Positions 17,664 through 25,281 of a stretch of 44,119 nucleotides of DNA are shown here, one piece after another. Each line of letters opens with the position of its first letter. Position 1 is the stretch's first letter. Source of the DNA: Agathobacter ruminis. GTDB taxonomy: Bacteria > Bacillota > Clostridia > Lachnospirales > Lachnospiraceae. The position numbers and the translations under genes were made by a program. The stretch is taken from contig NZ_PDYG01000042.1 of the NCBI RefSeq assembly GCF_002735305.1, forward strand, positions 1 to 44,119. The letters run 5' to 3'. The notes beneath the pieces are model-generated. The model had not been told where the DNA came from, did no database searches, and saw only the letters and a list, made by a program, of their open reading frames with translations.

Positions 17664-17740
17664 TCCTGTTCATCCGCAAAAAGCTGATAGGTACCATCGA
17701 GATAACCCATATATCCGTTTGAAGTATAATATCCTTTCAT
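17636..17740 (-). CDS. Small conserved protein, 34 residues
   Basis: An open frame of 34 codons plus stop, starting MKGYYTSNGYMGYLDG and ending YREMFEEQ. It is rich in Tyr, Gly and acidic residues. I recognise the MKGYYTSxGYMG start as a recurring short protein of Clostridia with no known function. It has a near-ideal ribosome site, AAAGGAG with a spacer of T residues before ATG. That site sits in the 3' arm of the hairpin at 17745-17800 that follows the formyltransferase gene, and the T-run is its spacer. Its last 28 bp overlap the end of the convergent phosphofructokinase gene. Synthesis may depend on read-through of the purine operon. Confidence 0.75.
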   Translation of the reverse strand: MKGYYTSNGYMGYLDGTYQLFADEQDYREMFEEQ

Positions 17741-17800
17741 AAAAAAACTCCTTTCATAGCGAAGTAAATGTGTATCATTTCTTTGTTATGAAAGGAGTTT
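17741..17800. terminator. Hairpin terminator after the AICAR formyltransferase gene, containing the small gene's RBS
   Basis: A perfect 13-bp inverted repeat (17745-17757 with 17788-17800) encloses a further partly paired inner stem (17758-17770 with 17776-17787), giving a long imperfect hairpin. In the minus-strand transcript it is followed by seven U residues (17741-17747), the form of an intrinsic terminator. The 3' arm contains AAAGGAG, which would be the Shine-Dalgarno site of the 34-residue gene that starts right after the T-run. In the plus direction it could also end the phosphofructokinase transcript, but the T-tract is weaker. Confidence 0.8.
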
Positions 17801-17831
17801 ATTCTATTTAGTGTCCGATAAATCGAACATT

Positions 17832-19013
17832 TTAGTGATGGAACAGACGAATTCCGGTAAAGCTCATCACCATATCATATTTATTACAGGTGTCAATTAC
17901 ATGATCGTCGCGCACCGATCCTCCCGGCTGTGCAACATATTTCACACCGCTTCTGTGTGCACGCTCAATGTTGTCACCGAACGGGAAGAATGCATCCGAT
18001 CCAAGTGCCACATCCGTATTCTGATCCAGCCATGCTCTCTTTTCTTCTGCAGTAAATACAGCCGGCTTGGTCTTGAAGATCTTTTCCCAGGCCCCATCAG
18101 CCAGGACATCCATATAATCCTCACCCATATATAAGTCAATTGCATTGTCGCGGTCTGCGCGCTTGATTCCATCCACAAACGGAAGATTCAATACCTGTGG
18201 AGACTGACGCAGCCACCAGTTGTCTGCCTTTGATCCGGCAAGTCTGGTGCAGTGAATTCTCGACTGCTGGCCGGCGCCGATTCCGATTGCCTGTCCGCCT
18301 TTTACATAGCAGACACTGTTTGACTGGGTATATTTCAAAGTAATCATTGCAATCGCAAGATCAATCTTTGCCTGCTCGGTCAAAGCCTTGTTCTCTGTCA
18401 CAATATTGTCAAAGAAATGCTCATCGATTTTTAATTCATTGCGTCCCTGCTCAAATGTAATTCCGAATACTTCCTTTTTCTCGGATGCCTTTGGCACATA
18501 ATTCGGATCAATCTTGATGACACAGTAATTGCCGTTTTTCTTTGCCTTTAAAATTTCAAGCGCCTCATCGGTATAATCCGGTGCAATCACGCCGTCAGAT
18601 ACTTCTCTTTTGATAACAAGTGCGGTGGAAGCATCACAGGTATCGGAAAGAGAGATAAAATCTCCGAAGCTTGACATTCTGTCTGCGCCTCTTGCACGGA
18701 TATAGGCATTTGCCATCGGTGTAAATTCGATGTCCATATCCTCTACCCAGTAGATTTTCTTTTCTACATCTGTCAGCGGAAGTCCGACTGCGGCACCTGC
18801 CGGTGATACATGCTTGAAAGAAGTTGCGGCCGGAAGTCCGGTTGCACGCTTTAACTCTGATACCAGCTGCCATCCGTTAAATGCGTCAAGGAAATTGATA
18901 TATCCGGCTCTGCCGTTTAATACCTCAATTGGAAGATCACTTCCATCTTCCATGTAGATTCTGGAAGGCTTCTGGTTTGGATTACATCCGTATTTTAATT
19001 CATATTCGTTCAT
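17832..19013 (-). CDS. purH: AICAR formyltransferase (stand-alone PurH domain)
   Basis: A 393-residue enzyme that transfers a formyl group from 10-formyltetrahydrofolate to AICAR (ZMP), the next-to-last step of IMP synthesis. The catalytic Lys-His pair is in TSFKHVSPAGAA (K67, H68), with QSNSVCYVKGGQAIGIGAGQQSR split across two conserved blocks and the C-terminal PGGSVRDDHVI region. It has no N-terminal IMP cyclohydrolase domain, so it is the stand-alone form; the missing activity is encoded by the gene before it. The ORF begins at 19019, but AGGAG is only 1 nt from that ATG and 7 nt from the ATG at 19013, which I prefer. It is 47 nt after purO and under the ZTP riboswitch. Confidence 0.94.
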   Translation of the reverse strand: MNEYELKYGCNPNQKPSRIYMEDGSDLPIEVLNGRAGYINFLDAFNGWQLVSELKRATGLPAATSFKHVSPAGAAVGLPLTDVEKKIYWVEDMDIEFTPMANAYIRARGADRMSSFGDFISLSDTCDASTALVIKREVSDGVIAPDYTDEALEILKAKKNGNYCVIKIDPNYVPKASEKKEVFGITFEQGRNELKIDEHFFDNIVTENKALTEQAKIDLAIAMITLKYTQSNSVCYVKGGQAIGIGAGQQSRIHCTRLAGSKADNWWLRQSPQVLNLPFVDGIKRADRDNAIDLYMGEDYMDVLADGAWEKIFKTKPAVFTAEEKRAWLDQNTDVALGSDAFFPFGDNIERAHRSGVKYVAQPGGSVRDDHVIDTCNKYDMVMSFTGIRLFHH

Positions 19014-19060
19014 CGTCATTCTCCTATTTCTGATTCAATTTTTTCGCACAATCGGCTTTT

Positions 19061-19774
19061 TTATTGATTCTTATTGATGATGCGGGTTTCATATTTTCCG
19101 GTTTCAATATCGATGTAGCGGACAAAAAGAGAAACCTTATTGTCTTCATTCAGGTTTGACCATACAAGATTGGTAAATTCATCGATGTCTCCGCAAATAT
19201 CAACCCAGGTCGGTTCTCCTTCAAAGCTTGGAAGCGGATTGCCGTCTCCCATATAGGTATGGATGAATCTGCCCTCTCCTGCCTTTGGATTCTCATAAGA
19301 GAAGGTGTAACGGTTGCAGGAATCCGAGTCTCCGTTGTTGCTCTTTAAAATAGACATTGCATATTCAAATGCACCGTCTTTGATTTCCATAACACCGGAA
19401 ATACGAGGTGTATAATTTGGTCCGTCCGGCTCAAATTCACGACAACGCAGAGAAACTTCAAAAGTCTCCCCTTTGCTCATTCCTTTATAAACGGTATCAG
19501 TCTGATCTCCATTCGTAACAATGGTCTTATCTCCCAGCACGCGAACCGGTGCATAGATAATCAGGCTTGGATCAGTTAACTTGCTCGGATCAAATGCCTG
19601 TGTGCGGATGCCTTCGCCATCTTCCACAAATACACGGTTACGGCTATTCTCGCTGCGGCCCATAATAAAATATGCTGTTACGGCATATTTTCCGTCTGCT
19701 GAGCGGCCGATTACAATTCCGCGGCCCGGATAAGTTGTTGCAGATAATTCTGTTGCAAGTGAAATTCTGTTCAT
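19061..19774 (-). CDS. purO: IMP cyclohydrolase, PurO type
   Basis: A 237-residue cytoplasmic enzyme that closes FAICAR to IMP, the last step of de novo purine synthesis. It begins MNRISLATELSATTYPGRGI and contains YTPRISGVMEI, matching the archaeal-type PurO fold, which is unrelated to the cyclohydrolase domain of bifunctional PurH. The open frame extends 10 codons further, but AAGGAG with a 7-nt spacer defines the ATG at 19772-19774. It is directly downstream of the ZTP riboswitch and upstream of the formyltransferase gene, so the two last purine steps are coded by adjacent genes. Expression is predicted to rise when ZMP or ZTP accumulates. Confidence 0.9.
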   Translation of the reverse strand: MNRISLATELSATTYPGRGIVIGRSADGKYAVTAYFIMGRSENSRNRVFVEDGEGIRTQAFDPSKLTDPSLIIYAPVRVLGDKTIVTNGDQTDTVYKGMSKGETFEVSLRCREFEPDGPNYTPRISGVMEIKDGAFEYAMSILKSNNGDSDSCNRYTFSYENPKAGEGRFIHTYMGDGNPLPSFEGEPTWVDICGDIDEFTNLVWSNLNEDNKVSLFVRYIDIETGKYETRIINKNQ

Positions 19775-19857
19775 TTCTTGTCTCCTTTTTTGACACAAAA
19801 CCATTACTTGGGAAGAAGTCTCTGTTGCATCGGCAAACCAGAGGGGGGGAAGAATAC

Positions 19858-19927
19858 AAAAAATGCCGACAGTCCAAGCAACAATTATCGAAACTTCTTC
19901 TTCATAATTGGTGCCCAGACGGTCGGC
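19858..19927 (-). terminator. Riboswitch-controlled terminator
   Basis: On the minus strand GCCGAC (19922-19927 on the plus axis) can pair with GTCGGC (19865-19870), with CAATTAT/ATAATTG pairing inside, and a six-U run follows (19858-19863). The 5' arm overlaps the conserved 3' half of the ZTP aptamer, so ligand binding and terminator formation are mutually exclusive. This predicts an ON switch: ZMP or ZTP binding prevents termination before purO. Confidence 0.85.
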
Positions 19928-19981
19928 TTAATATTCGTTATACTTCATGTGGTATGCTCCACTTTCCGTCAGTCATATAAC
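19911..19981 (-). ncRNA. ZTP riboswitch (pfl motif) aptamer
   Basis: The minus-strand leader carries the conserved pfl elements in order: P1 GUUAUA (19976-19981) paired with UAUAAC (19937-19942), a CUGACGG core, P2 GUGG/CCAC (19959-19962 with 19949-19952), and the 3' block GCCGACCGUCUGGGC. The pseudoknot GACGG (19966-19970) pairs with CCGUC (19918-19922); usually this is GGCG/CGCC, so the A and U here are compensatory changes. The aptamer begins at the predicted transcription start. Known ligands are ZMP and ZTP, the AICAR nucleotides that build up when 10-formyltetrahydrofolate is low. Confidence 0.93.
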
Positions 19982-19987
19982 ACAGTT

Positions 19988-20017
19988 ATTATAATCAAAC
20001 GATTGCCCCAAAGTCAA
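19988..20017 (-). promoter_or_regulatory. SigA-type promoter of the purO-purH operon
   Basis: Minus strand: TTGACT (20012-20017), an 18-bp spacer, and a perfect TATAAT (19988-19993). The predicted start near 19981 is the first base of the ZTP aptamer P1 stem. Confidence 0.82.
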
Positions 20018-20047
20018 CCCGCAATTTTTCCTAAAGTTAACATATGC

Positions 20048-20071
20048 AAAAGCTCCGGCGAAAGCCGGAGC
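20048..20071 (-). terminator. Terminator of the DUF711 operon
   Basis: A perfect 8-bp GC-rich stem (20052-20059 with 20064-20071, loop TTTC on the transcript) lies 7 nt past the DUF711 stop and is followed by four U residues. It probably ends the 12-gene run that begins at 37204. Confidence 0.82.
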
Positions 20072-20077
20072 ATGGTT

Positions 20078-21442
20078 TTAGTTTTTGAAACTGTGAATTG
20101 GAGCCGGAATGCGTCCACCGCGGTTGATGAAGTCTGCACATGAGAACGGGTTAACCGGCATAATCGGAGCATATCCAAACAGACCTCCGAATTCCACCTG
20201 GTCGCCAACTTTCTTTCCGATTGCAGGAATCAGACGTGCCGCAGTCGTCTTCTGGTTCACCATACCAAGCGCCATCTCGTCTGCAATCATACCCGAAATC
20301 GTCGTTGCAGGAGTGTCTCCCGGAATGGCAATCATGTCAAGTCCGACTGAACATACACAGGTCATGGCTTCAAGCTTTTCGAGATTGATTGCGCCGGCTT
20401 CGACCGCATTAATCATACCCTGGTCTTCCGATACAGGAATAAATGCGCCGGACAAACCACCGACGTAAGAGGATGCCATAACACCACCCTTTTTGACCTG
20501 ATCATTGAGCATAGCAAGCGCAGCTGTCGTACCTGGAGCACCTGCATATTCAAGTCCGATGGAGCAAAGAATATCTGCAACACTGTCGCCGACTGCCGGC
20601 GTCGGTGCCAATGACAAATCCACAATACCAAACGGAATATTGAGCATACGGGATGCTTCTTTTGCCACCAGTTGTCCCACACGGGTTACTTTAAATGCGG
20701 TCTTTTTGATGGTTTCGCAGAGAACTTCAAAGCTTTCGCCCTTTACCTTTTCTACTGCACGCAATACCACACCAGGGCCGGATACTCCGACATTGATAAC
20801 TGCATCGGTCTCTGTCACGCCGTGGAATGCACCGGCCATAAACGGATTGTCATCCGGTGCGTTGCAGAATACAACCAGCTTCATGCAGTCTGCAGAATCA
20901 TTGTCTTTGGAAATTTCAGCCACTTCAAGAATAATCTCGCCCATCAGCTTAACCGCGTCCATATTGATACCGGTCTTGGTGGATGCAAGATTGACAGAAC
21001 TGCATACACGCTCGGTTCTGTGAAGTGCAATCGGGATGGAACGAATCAGCATCTCGTCCGCTTTCGTCATACCCTTTGATACCAATGCGGAATATCCGCC
21101 GATCAGGTTGACACCAACCTGCTTTGCGGCACGGTCCATGGTATCTGCGATGGTTGCAAAATCTTCCGGACTCTTGCAGGCTGCTCCGCCGACTAATGCA
21201 ATCGGTGTTACGGAGATGCGCTTGTTGACAATCGGAATACAGTAGTTGGATTCAATCTCATTTCCAACTTTTACCAGATTTTTGGCAACCGTTGTAATTT
21301 TGTTGTAAATCTTTTCGTTTAATTTCTGCAAATCGGAATCTATACAGTCCAAAAGGCTGATTCCAATGGTGATGGTGCGGACATCAAGATTTTCCTTTTC
21401 GACCATCTCATTGGTTTCCAATACTTCGCCAATATTAATCAT
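20078..21442 (-). CDS. DUF711 / UPF0210 family protein
   Basis: A 454-residue soluble protein of the DUF711 family (UPF0210), sometimes labelled PFL family because of a glycine-rich structural resemblance to pyruvate formate-lyase. No activity has been shown. Recognisable segments are [25 protein letters not shown], and the C-terminal [16 protein letters not shown] near residue 430. Length is typical (about 450). It starts with GAGAGG 7 nt upstream and lies 16 nt after the ACT gene; this ACT-DUF711 order is a frequent conserved pair. Together with the terminator it closes the 12-gene run. I cannot assign a substrate. Confidence 0.9.
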   Translation of the reverse strand: MINIGEVLETNEMVEKENLDVRTITIGISLLDCIDSDLQKLNEKIYNKITTVAKNLVKVGNEIESNYCIPIVNKRISVTPIALVGGAACKSPEDFATIADTMDRAAKQVGVNLIGGYSALVSKGMTKADEMLIRSIPIALHRTERVCSSVNLASTKTGINMDAVKLMGEIILEVAEISKDNDSADCMKLVVFCNAPDDNPFMAGAFHGVTETDAVINVGVSGPGVVLRAVEKVKGESFEVLCETIKKTAFKVTRVGQLVAKEASRMLNIPFGIVDLSLAPTPAVGDSVADILCSIGLEYAGAPGTTAALAMLNDQVKKGGVMASSYVGGLSGAFIPVSEDQGMINAVEAGAINLEKLEAMTCVCSVGLDMIAIPGDTPATTISGMIADEMALGMVNQKTTAARLIPAIGKKVGDQVEFGGLFGYAPIMPVNPFSCADFINRGGRIPAPIHSFKN

Positions 21443-21458
21443 GTTCTATCCTCTCTCA

Positions 21459-21731
21459 CTAAATTCTGTGCATCATCTGGAAAATTTCTTCTTTTTGACA
21501 CTTGATCACAACGCCGATGGATTCGCCCAACTGATCGAGTTCATCGGAAATTGTAGCAAAATTCTTTGCTGCATCAGCGGTATCTACAATCATCATCATA
21601 TTGAAATACCCTGACACGATGGTCTGGGAAATGTCCAGCACATTAACACCTGAATCAGCAAGATATGTACATACCTTTGCAATGATACCAACGGTATCTT
21701 TTCCTACTACAGTAATGATAGTTTTGTTCAT
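21459..21731 (-). CDS. ACT domain protein (UPF0237)
   Basis: A 90-residue protein made of a single ACT domain, beginning MNKTIITVVGKDTVGIIAKV and having the DISQTIV strand. ACT domains bind amino acids or related small ligands and act as regulators. In UPF0237 members the gene is commonly next to a DUF711 gene, as here, which suggests a regulatory subunit, but this has not been shown. It starts with AGGAG and a 6-nt spacer and lies 27 nt after the MBL-fold gene. Confidence 0.92.
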   Translation of the reverse strand: MNKTIITVVGKDTVGIIAKVCTYLADSGVNVLDISQTIVSGYFNMMMIVDTADAAKNFATISDELDQLGESIGVVIKCQKEEIFQMMHRI

Positions 21732-21758
21732 GATTCTCTCCTCTTTTGACTATCTGCC

Positions 21759-22562
21759 TTAACCTACCTGTATCATTGGAGAAACGGTATCCCGCTTTGC
21801 CACCTGCAGATGGAAATCATCTGCATGATATGGATTATCCGCCGCATTGATTTCGACGCGGACGGTCTCATACGCCAGCTCTTCAAGATTATTCTCCTTG
21901 CTTAAATGTCCGAGCATCACACTCGTCATTCTATCGCTTAACAGTTCACTCAGGAACTGACCGCTTCGTTCATTGGACAAATGACCTTTGTTTCCCAAAA
22001 TACGCTGTTTGAGCGGATATGGGTAAATTCCGGTCTCAAGCATACGAATGTCATGATTCGATTCCAACAAAATCGCATCAAGGTCCTGTAATTGCTGAAC
22101 CTGATGCGAATCATAAATTCCCAAATCAGTTACGACCGCAAAGCGATGTGTTCCATCCGTGAACCGGTAACAGACGGGATCGGCCGCATCATGCGAAATT
22201 TCAAGAGGATGAAATGTCACATCTCCAATCATAAAATCCTCATTTTTTTCAATCGGATGAAACAATTCGGCATCAATTTTCCCGAGTGATGACATAGACT
22301 GCATCGCTGTAATGGTCTTTTGCGTAGCATAAATTGGCAAGTGGTAGCGACGCGCCATGACACCGAGACCGGCAACATGATCGATATGTTCATGGGTAAT
22401 CAGAATGCCCGACATATCTCTTGCAGTCATATCGATGGAATTCAAACCGTTCTCGATTCTCTTTCCACTGATTCCGGCATCAATCAGCACATGCGTGGAA
22501 TTGCTTCCGACACAGATGCAATTTCCGCTGCTGCCACTTGCGATACTGCATAATTGTAACAT
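21759..22562 (-). CDS. MBL-fold metal-dependent hydrolase (YycJ/WalJ-like)
   Basis: A 267-residue cytoplasmic protein. The N-terminus (SIASGSSGNCICVGS) and the HxHxDH motif in THEHIDHVAG (about residues 56-65) are typical of the YycJ/WalJ branch. Later metal ligands include the His in ISHDAAD and LLESNHD and GHLSKENN near the end. YycJ-like proteins have been linked to DNA metabolism and to the WalRK region, but no exact activity is agreed. The open frame reaches back 11 codons into the upstream gene. The ATG at 22560-22562 matches the family start and is separated from the FtsA-like stop by a single nucleotide, so translation is coupled. Confidence 0.88.
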   Translation of the reverse strand: MLQLCSIASGSSGNCICVGSNSTHVLIDAGISGKRIENGLNSIDMTARDMSGILITHEHIDHVAGLGVMARRYHLPIYATQKTITAMQSMSSLGKIDAELFHPIEKNEDFMIGDVTFHPLEISHDAADPVCYRFTDGTHRFAVVTDLGIYDSHQVQQLQDLDAILLESNHDIRMLETGIYPYPLKQRILGNKGHLSNERSGQFLSELLSDRMTSVMLGHLSKENNLEELAYETVRVEINAADNPYHADDFHLQVAKRDTVSPMIQVG

Positions 22563-22563
22563 A

Positions 22564-24669
22564 TTAATTCTCTTTCCAATAAATTTCAAGGACATCGCCC
22601 TGATTCAGAGGCTGCGAATACTGTGCATTCTCACCGTTGATTGTGGTGACAACAGCTCTGCCCGCACCCGCTTTCAAATCAAAGTCAATAAAATCAAAGA
22701 TATCAACAAAGATATATCCACTCTTTCCGTGCAAAATCACATCTTCTCCGTTGACTTTCACACGAAGAGCGACATCGATGGTATTGATGTTGTCTGACTT
22801 CGGCTCTGATTTTGTTTCTGATTCTACAACATTTTCAGAATCTGCGCCAGTATTTTCCTCTGTTTTGTCTTCCGGAACATCATCTTTGTTATATTCTTCG
22901 ATGACCTCGCCCTCAAAAAGCGGATCATTATCAAATACACAGTCCAGAGAGAAATTCTCATAAACCAGAGTATCCATGTTCGCGGTTTTGTTGTTCACCA
23001 GAATTTCATGATTCTCGTCGATGACGACATCCAAAAATTCCGCAACCTGTGCAACTGTATAATAGCCGCGCGTTTCAATGACATCGCCCTCTTTGATCCG
23101 ATAGCTTTCCGGCTCAAGAATGCCATTGACTTCCACAAATTTCGGACAGGTTACACGCTTGCCGTTTACCACAAAGCTCATAGAGGAATTGCGATATTCT
23201 TCCAGCTGTCCGACGGTATATACCGCATCCGAACCTGCCGATGAAGGTGTGATGGTGATTTCGCAATTTGGCTCAAGCGGTGTGTTGATATTGGCCGGTT
23301 CCCCGTTTAAGGTTACAACCGCAGAATCACCAGCCTCGCCACGCGCGATGCGCTGAGCACCATTCACCGTAAAGTTGATTGGTGTACCCCGTTTCGGGAA
23401 CAGGGCATCATTCGGGAACCCTGCCGTCAATGCAGCATCGACAACCGTCAAATGATTATTGTCATATAATTTCAGACGCTCCCCGTTGAAATGTACCATG
23501 ATAAAGTTGTTCTTTTGATCGTAATAATTCAGACAGATACCAACCGGTGTGACAATCAAAGGATCTTTTTTGATTTCCGCCTGTTCAAATACAACATCTC
23601 CCAATACCTCCTCGCCACGCAATGCAACGCGCTCATACGGAAGCTCGAGATGATCTGCCAGATGTTCGGTAAATCCATGGATTTTTCCGCCTCCGCCGAC
23701 CACAAAACATGCACTGACCGTCTTGTCTCCGTTCAATTCACGAATCTTCTGGGCGATTTCACCGGTAATGCGGTCTACAACAGGCTCTACCAAATCCCAG
23801 ATTTCTTTGGAAGGAATCGTATGTGAAATGCTCATAATATCTTTGTAGGTCACCTCATCCTCTGTTGTGGATGCAAGTTTCATGGACTCTGCGGTCTTGA
23901 AATCTACAAGATATTGCTGCACGATTACTTCCGTCAATTCATCACCCGCATGAGGAATCATGCCATAGGCGATAATACTGCCGTCCCGGGTAATGGAAAT
24001 ATCACTGGTACCTGCGCCGACATCGACCAGAGCGATGTTCAGCAATCTGAAGTTTTCCGGAATCGCCACATTGATTGCGGCAATTGGCTCGAGAGTCATA
24101 TTCGCAACGGTCAGATCCGCCTGTCCGACAGCAGAATATAATCCGTCTACAACATCTTCCGGAAGGAAGGTCGCAATGATATCCTCTCCGATTTTCATCG
24201 CTTTATGCGCTTCAAGATTGATGAATACTTCATCATTCAAATAATATTTTACAACAGAATAACCCACACAATAAAATTTGTACTGGGTATCATTATTTTC
24301 TTTCAAAATATTCTGTGCTTTTTCCACACCAAGCAGGTCGAGGGTATGGATGTCCTCATCCGTCACCACACTCTCTTCCGGATATTCATATTCAATATGT
24401 GTGGTTACCGTCTTTAATACGCGACCAGCGGCTGCGATACATACATCCGAGAGAGTCTCTCGCGTCTGTTCTTCGAGCGCTTCTTTTACCTTTTTGATGG
24501 TACGGCCGACGCGACCGATGTCATGAATCTGACCGTCCAGCATGGCTCGTGTCTCATGCTCCTTGTTGTATTGCGCAATGACAACAAACTGATCGTCTTC
24601 ATTTTTGTATCCAACTGTCCCCACAACATTTCTTGTTCCAATATCAAGACCAAATACATTGTTACTCAT
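22564..24669 (-). CDS. FtsA-like actin-fold ATPase with C-terminal repeats
   Basis: A 701-residue cytoplasmic protein of the FtsA/Hsp70-actin superfamily. It carries phosphate-1 (FGLDIGTRNVVGTVG, 6-20), a 1C/SHS2-like region (about 75-200), phosphate-2 (LVDVGAGTSDISI, 214-226) and the adenosine motif (FVVGGGGKIHGF, 322-333). Beyond residue 385 it departs from classic FtsA (about 420 residues): three similar beta-rich modules follow, and an acidic disordered linker (about 590-628) separates the third. The modules share VNG strands and a VVTxNGE plus GD-x-IE ending. I see no C-terminal membrane-targeting amphipathic helix, so it is not ordinary FtsA; this long form is common in Lachnospiraceae. 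The start overlaps coaE by 8 bp, with AAGGAG and an 8-nt spacer. Confidence 0.85.
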   Translation of the reverse strand: MSNNVFGLDIGTRNVVGTVGYKNEDDQFVVIAQYNKEHETRAMLDGQIHDIGRVGRTIKKVKEALEEQTRETLSDVCIAAAGRVLKTVTTHIEYEYPEESVVTDEDIHTLDLLGVEKAQNILKENNDTQYKFYCVGYSVVKYYLNDEVFINLEAHKAMKIGEDIIATFLPEDVVDGLYSAVGQADLTVANMTLEPIAAINVAIPENFRLLNIALVDVGAGTSDISITRDGSIIAYGMIPHAGDELTEVIVQQYLVDFKTAESMKLASTTEDEVTYKDIMSISHTIPSKEIWDLVEPVVDRITGEIAQKIRELNGDKTVSACFVVGGGGKIHGFTEHLADHLELPYERVALRGEEVLGDVVFEQAEIKKDPLIVTPVGICLNYYDQKNNFIMVHFNGERLKLYDNNHLTVVDAALTAGFPNDALFPKRGTPINFTVNGAQRIARGEAGDSAVVTLNGEPANINTPLEPNCEITITPSSAGSDAVYTVGQLEEYRNSSMSFVVNGKRVTCPKFVEVNGILEPESYRIKEGDVIETRGYYTVAQVAEFLDVVIDENHEILVNNKTANMDTLVYENFSLDCVFDNDPLFEGEVIEEYNKDDVPEDKTEENTGADSENVVESETKSEPKSDNINTIDVALRVKVNGEDVILHGKSGYIFVDIFDFIDFDLKAGAGRAVVTTINGENAQYSQPLNQGDVLEIYWKEN

Positions 24670-25267
24670 GGATTTTTCTCCTTAACACATTATAAATTTG
24701 GTTTTTTAATTCATCCGTTGTTCCATTGTTTGTGATGATTTCTTTACAAACAGCGGAAAATTCTTCTCGTGACTTCTGGCTTGCAAAGATCTGTGAAATC
24801 TTTTCATCCGAGTATCCTCTGGATGCCTTTAATCTTGATCGACGAATCGTATCATCCGTATCAATATACCAAAGTTCGTCACAAATTGCATCATATTGTT
24901 CTTCAATTAACAGTGCAGCTTCGAAAAAAAAGAAATTCAGTTTTCCTTTTTCACGCTCCGTTTCAACCTGATGCAATACATATTCTTTTACCGCGGGATG
25001 CACAATCTGATTGATACGCGTGCGCCCATTCTCATCGCGAAATAGCCATTGTGCCATCTGTATACGATCAAATTCGCCATCCTCTGCCAGCAATTGCGGG
25101 TCAGGAAATTCTTTTATAATCTGTTTATAGCAGGGCTGTCCTTTTTGCATCAGCAAATGTGCCACTTCGTCCGCCAGCAAAACTCTTGTGTCTTCTCTTT
25201 CCTCGAGAATGTGCATCACTTCTGATTTGCCGGTTCCGACACCACCCGTAATTCCGATAAAATACAT
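24662..25267 (-). CDS. coaE: Dephospho-CoA kinase
   Basis: A 201-residue cytoplasmic kinase that phosphorylates the 3' hydroxyl of the ribose in dephospho-CoA, the last step of coenzyme A synthesis. The P-loop is GITGGVGTGKS (5-15), followed by the LADEVAHLL segment with the catalytic Asp and RRSRLKASRGYSDEKI, the arginine-rich lid. Length fits the family. It lies 14 nt after polA, with GGAGG and a 6-nt spacer, the order seen in many Gram-positive genomes. Confidence 0.95.
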   Translation of the reverse strand: MYFIGITGGVGTGKSEVMHILEEREDTRVLLADEVAHLLMQKGQPCYKQIIKEFPDPQLLAEDGEFDRIQMAQWLFRDENGRTRINQIVHPAVKEYVLHQVETEREKGKLNFFFFEAALLIEEQYDAICDELWYIDTDDTIRRSRLKASRGYSDEKISQIFASQKSREEFSAVCKEIITNNGTTDELKNQIYNVLRRKIHE

Positions 25268-25281
25268 CCGTTTCCTCCAAG

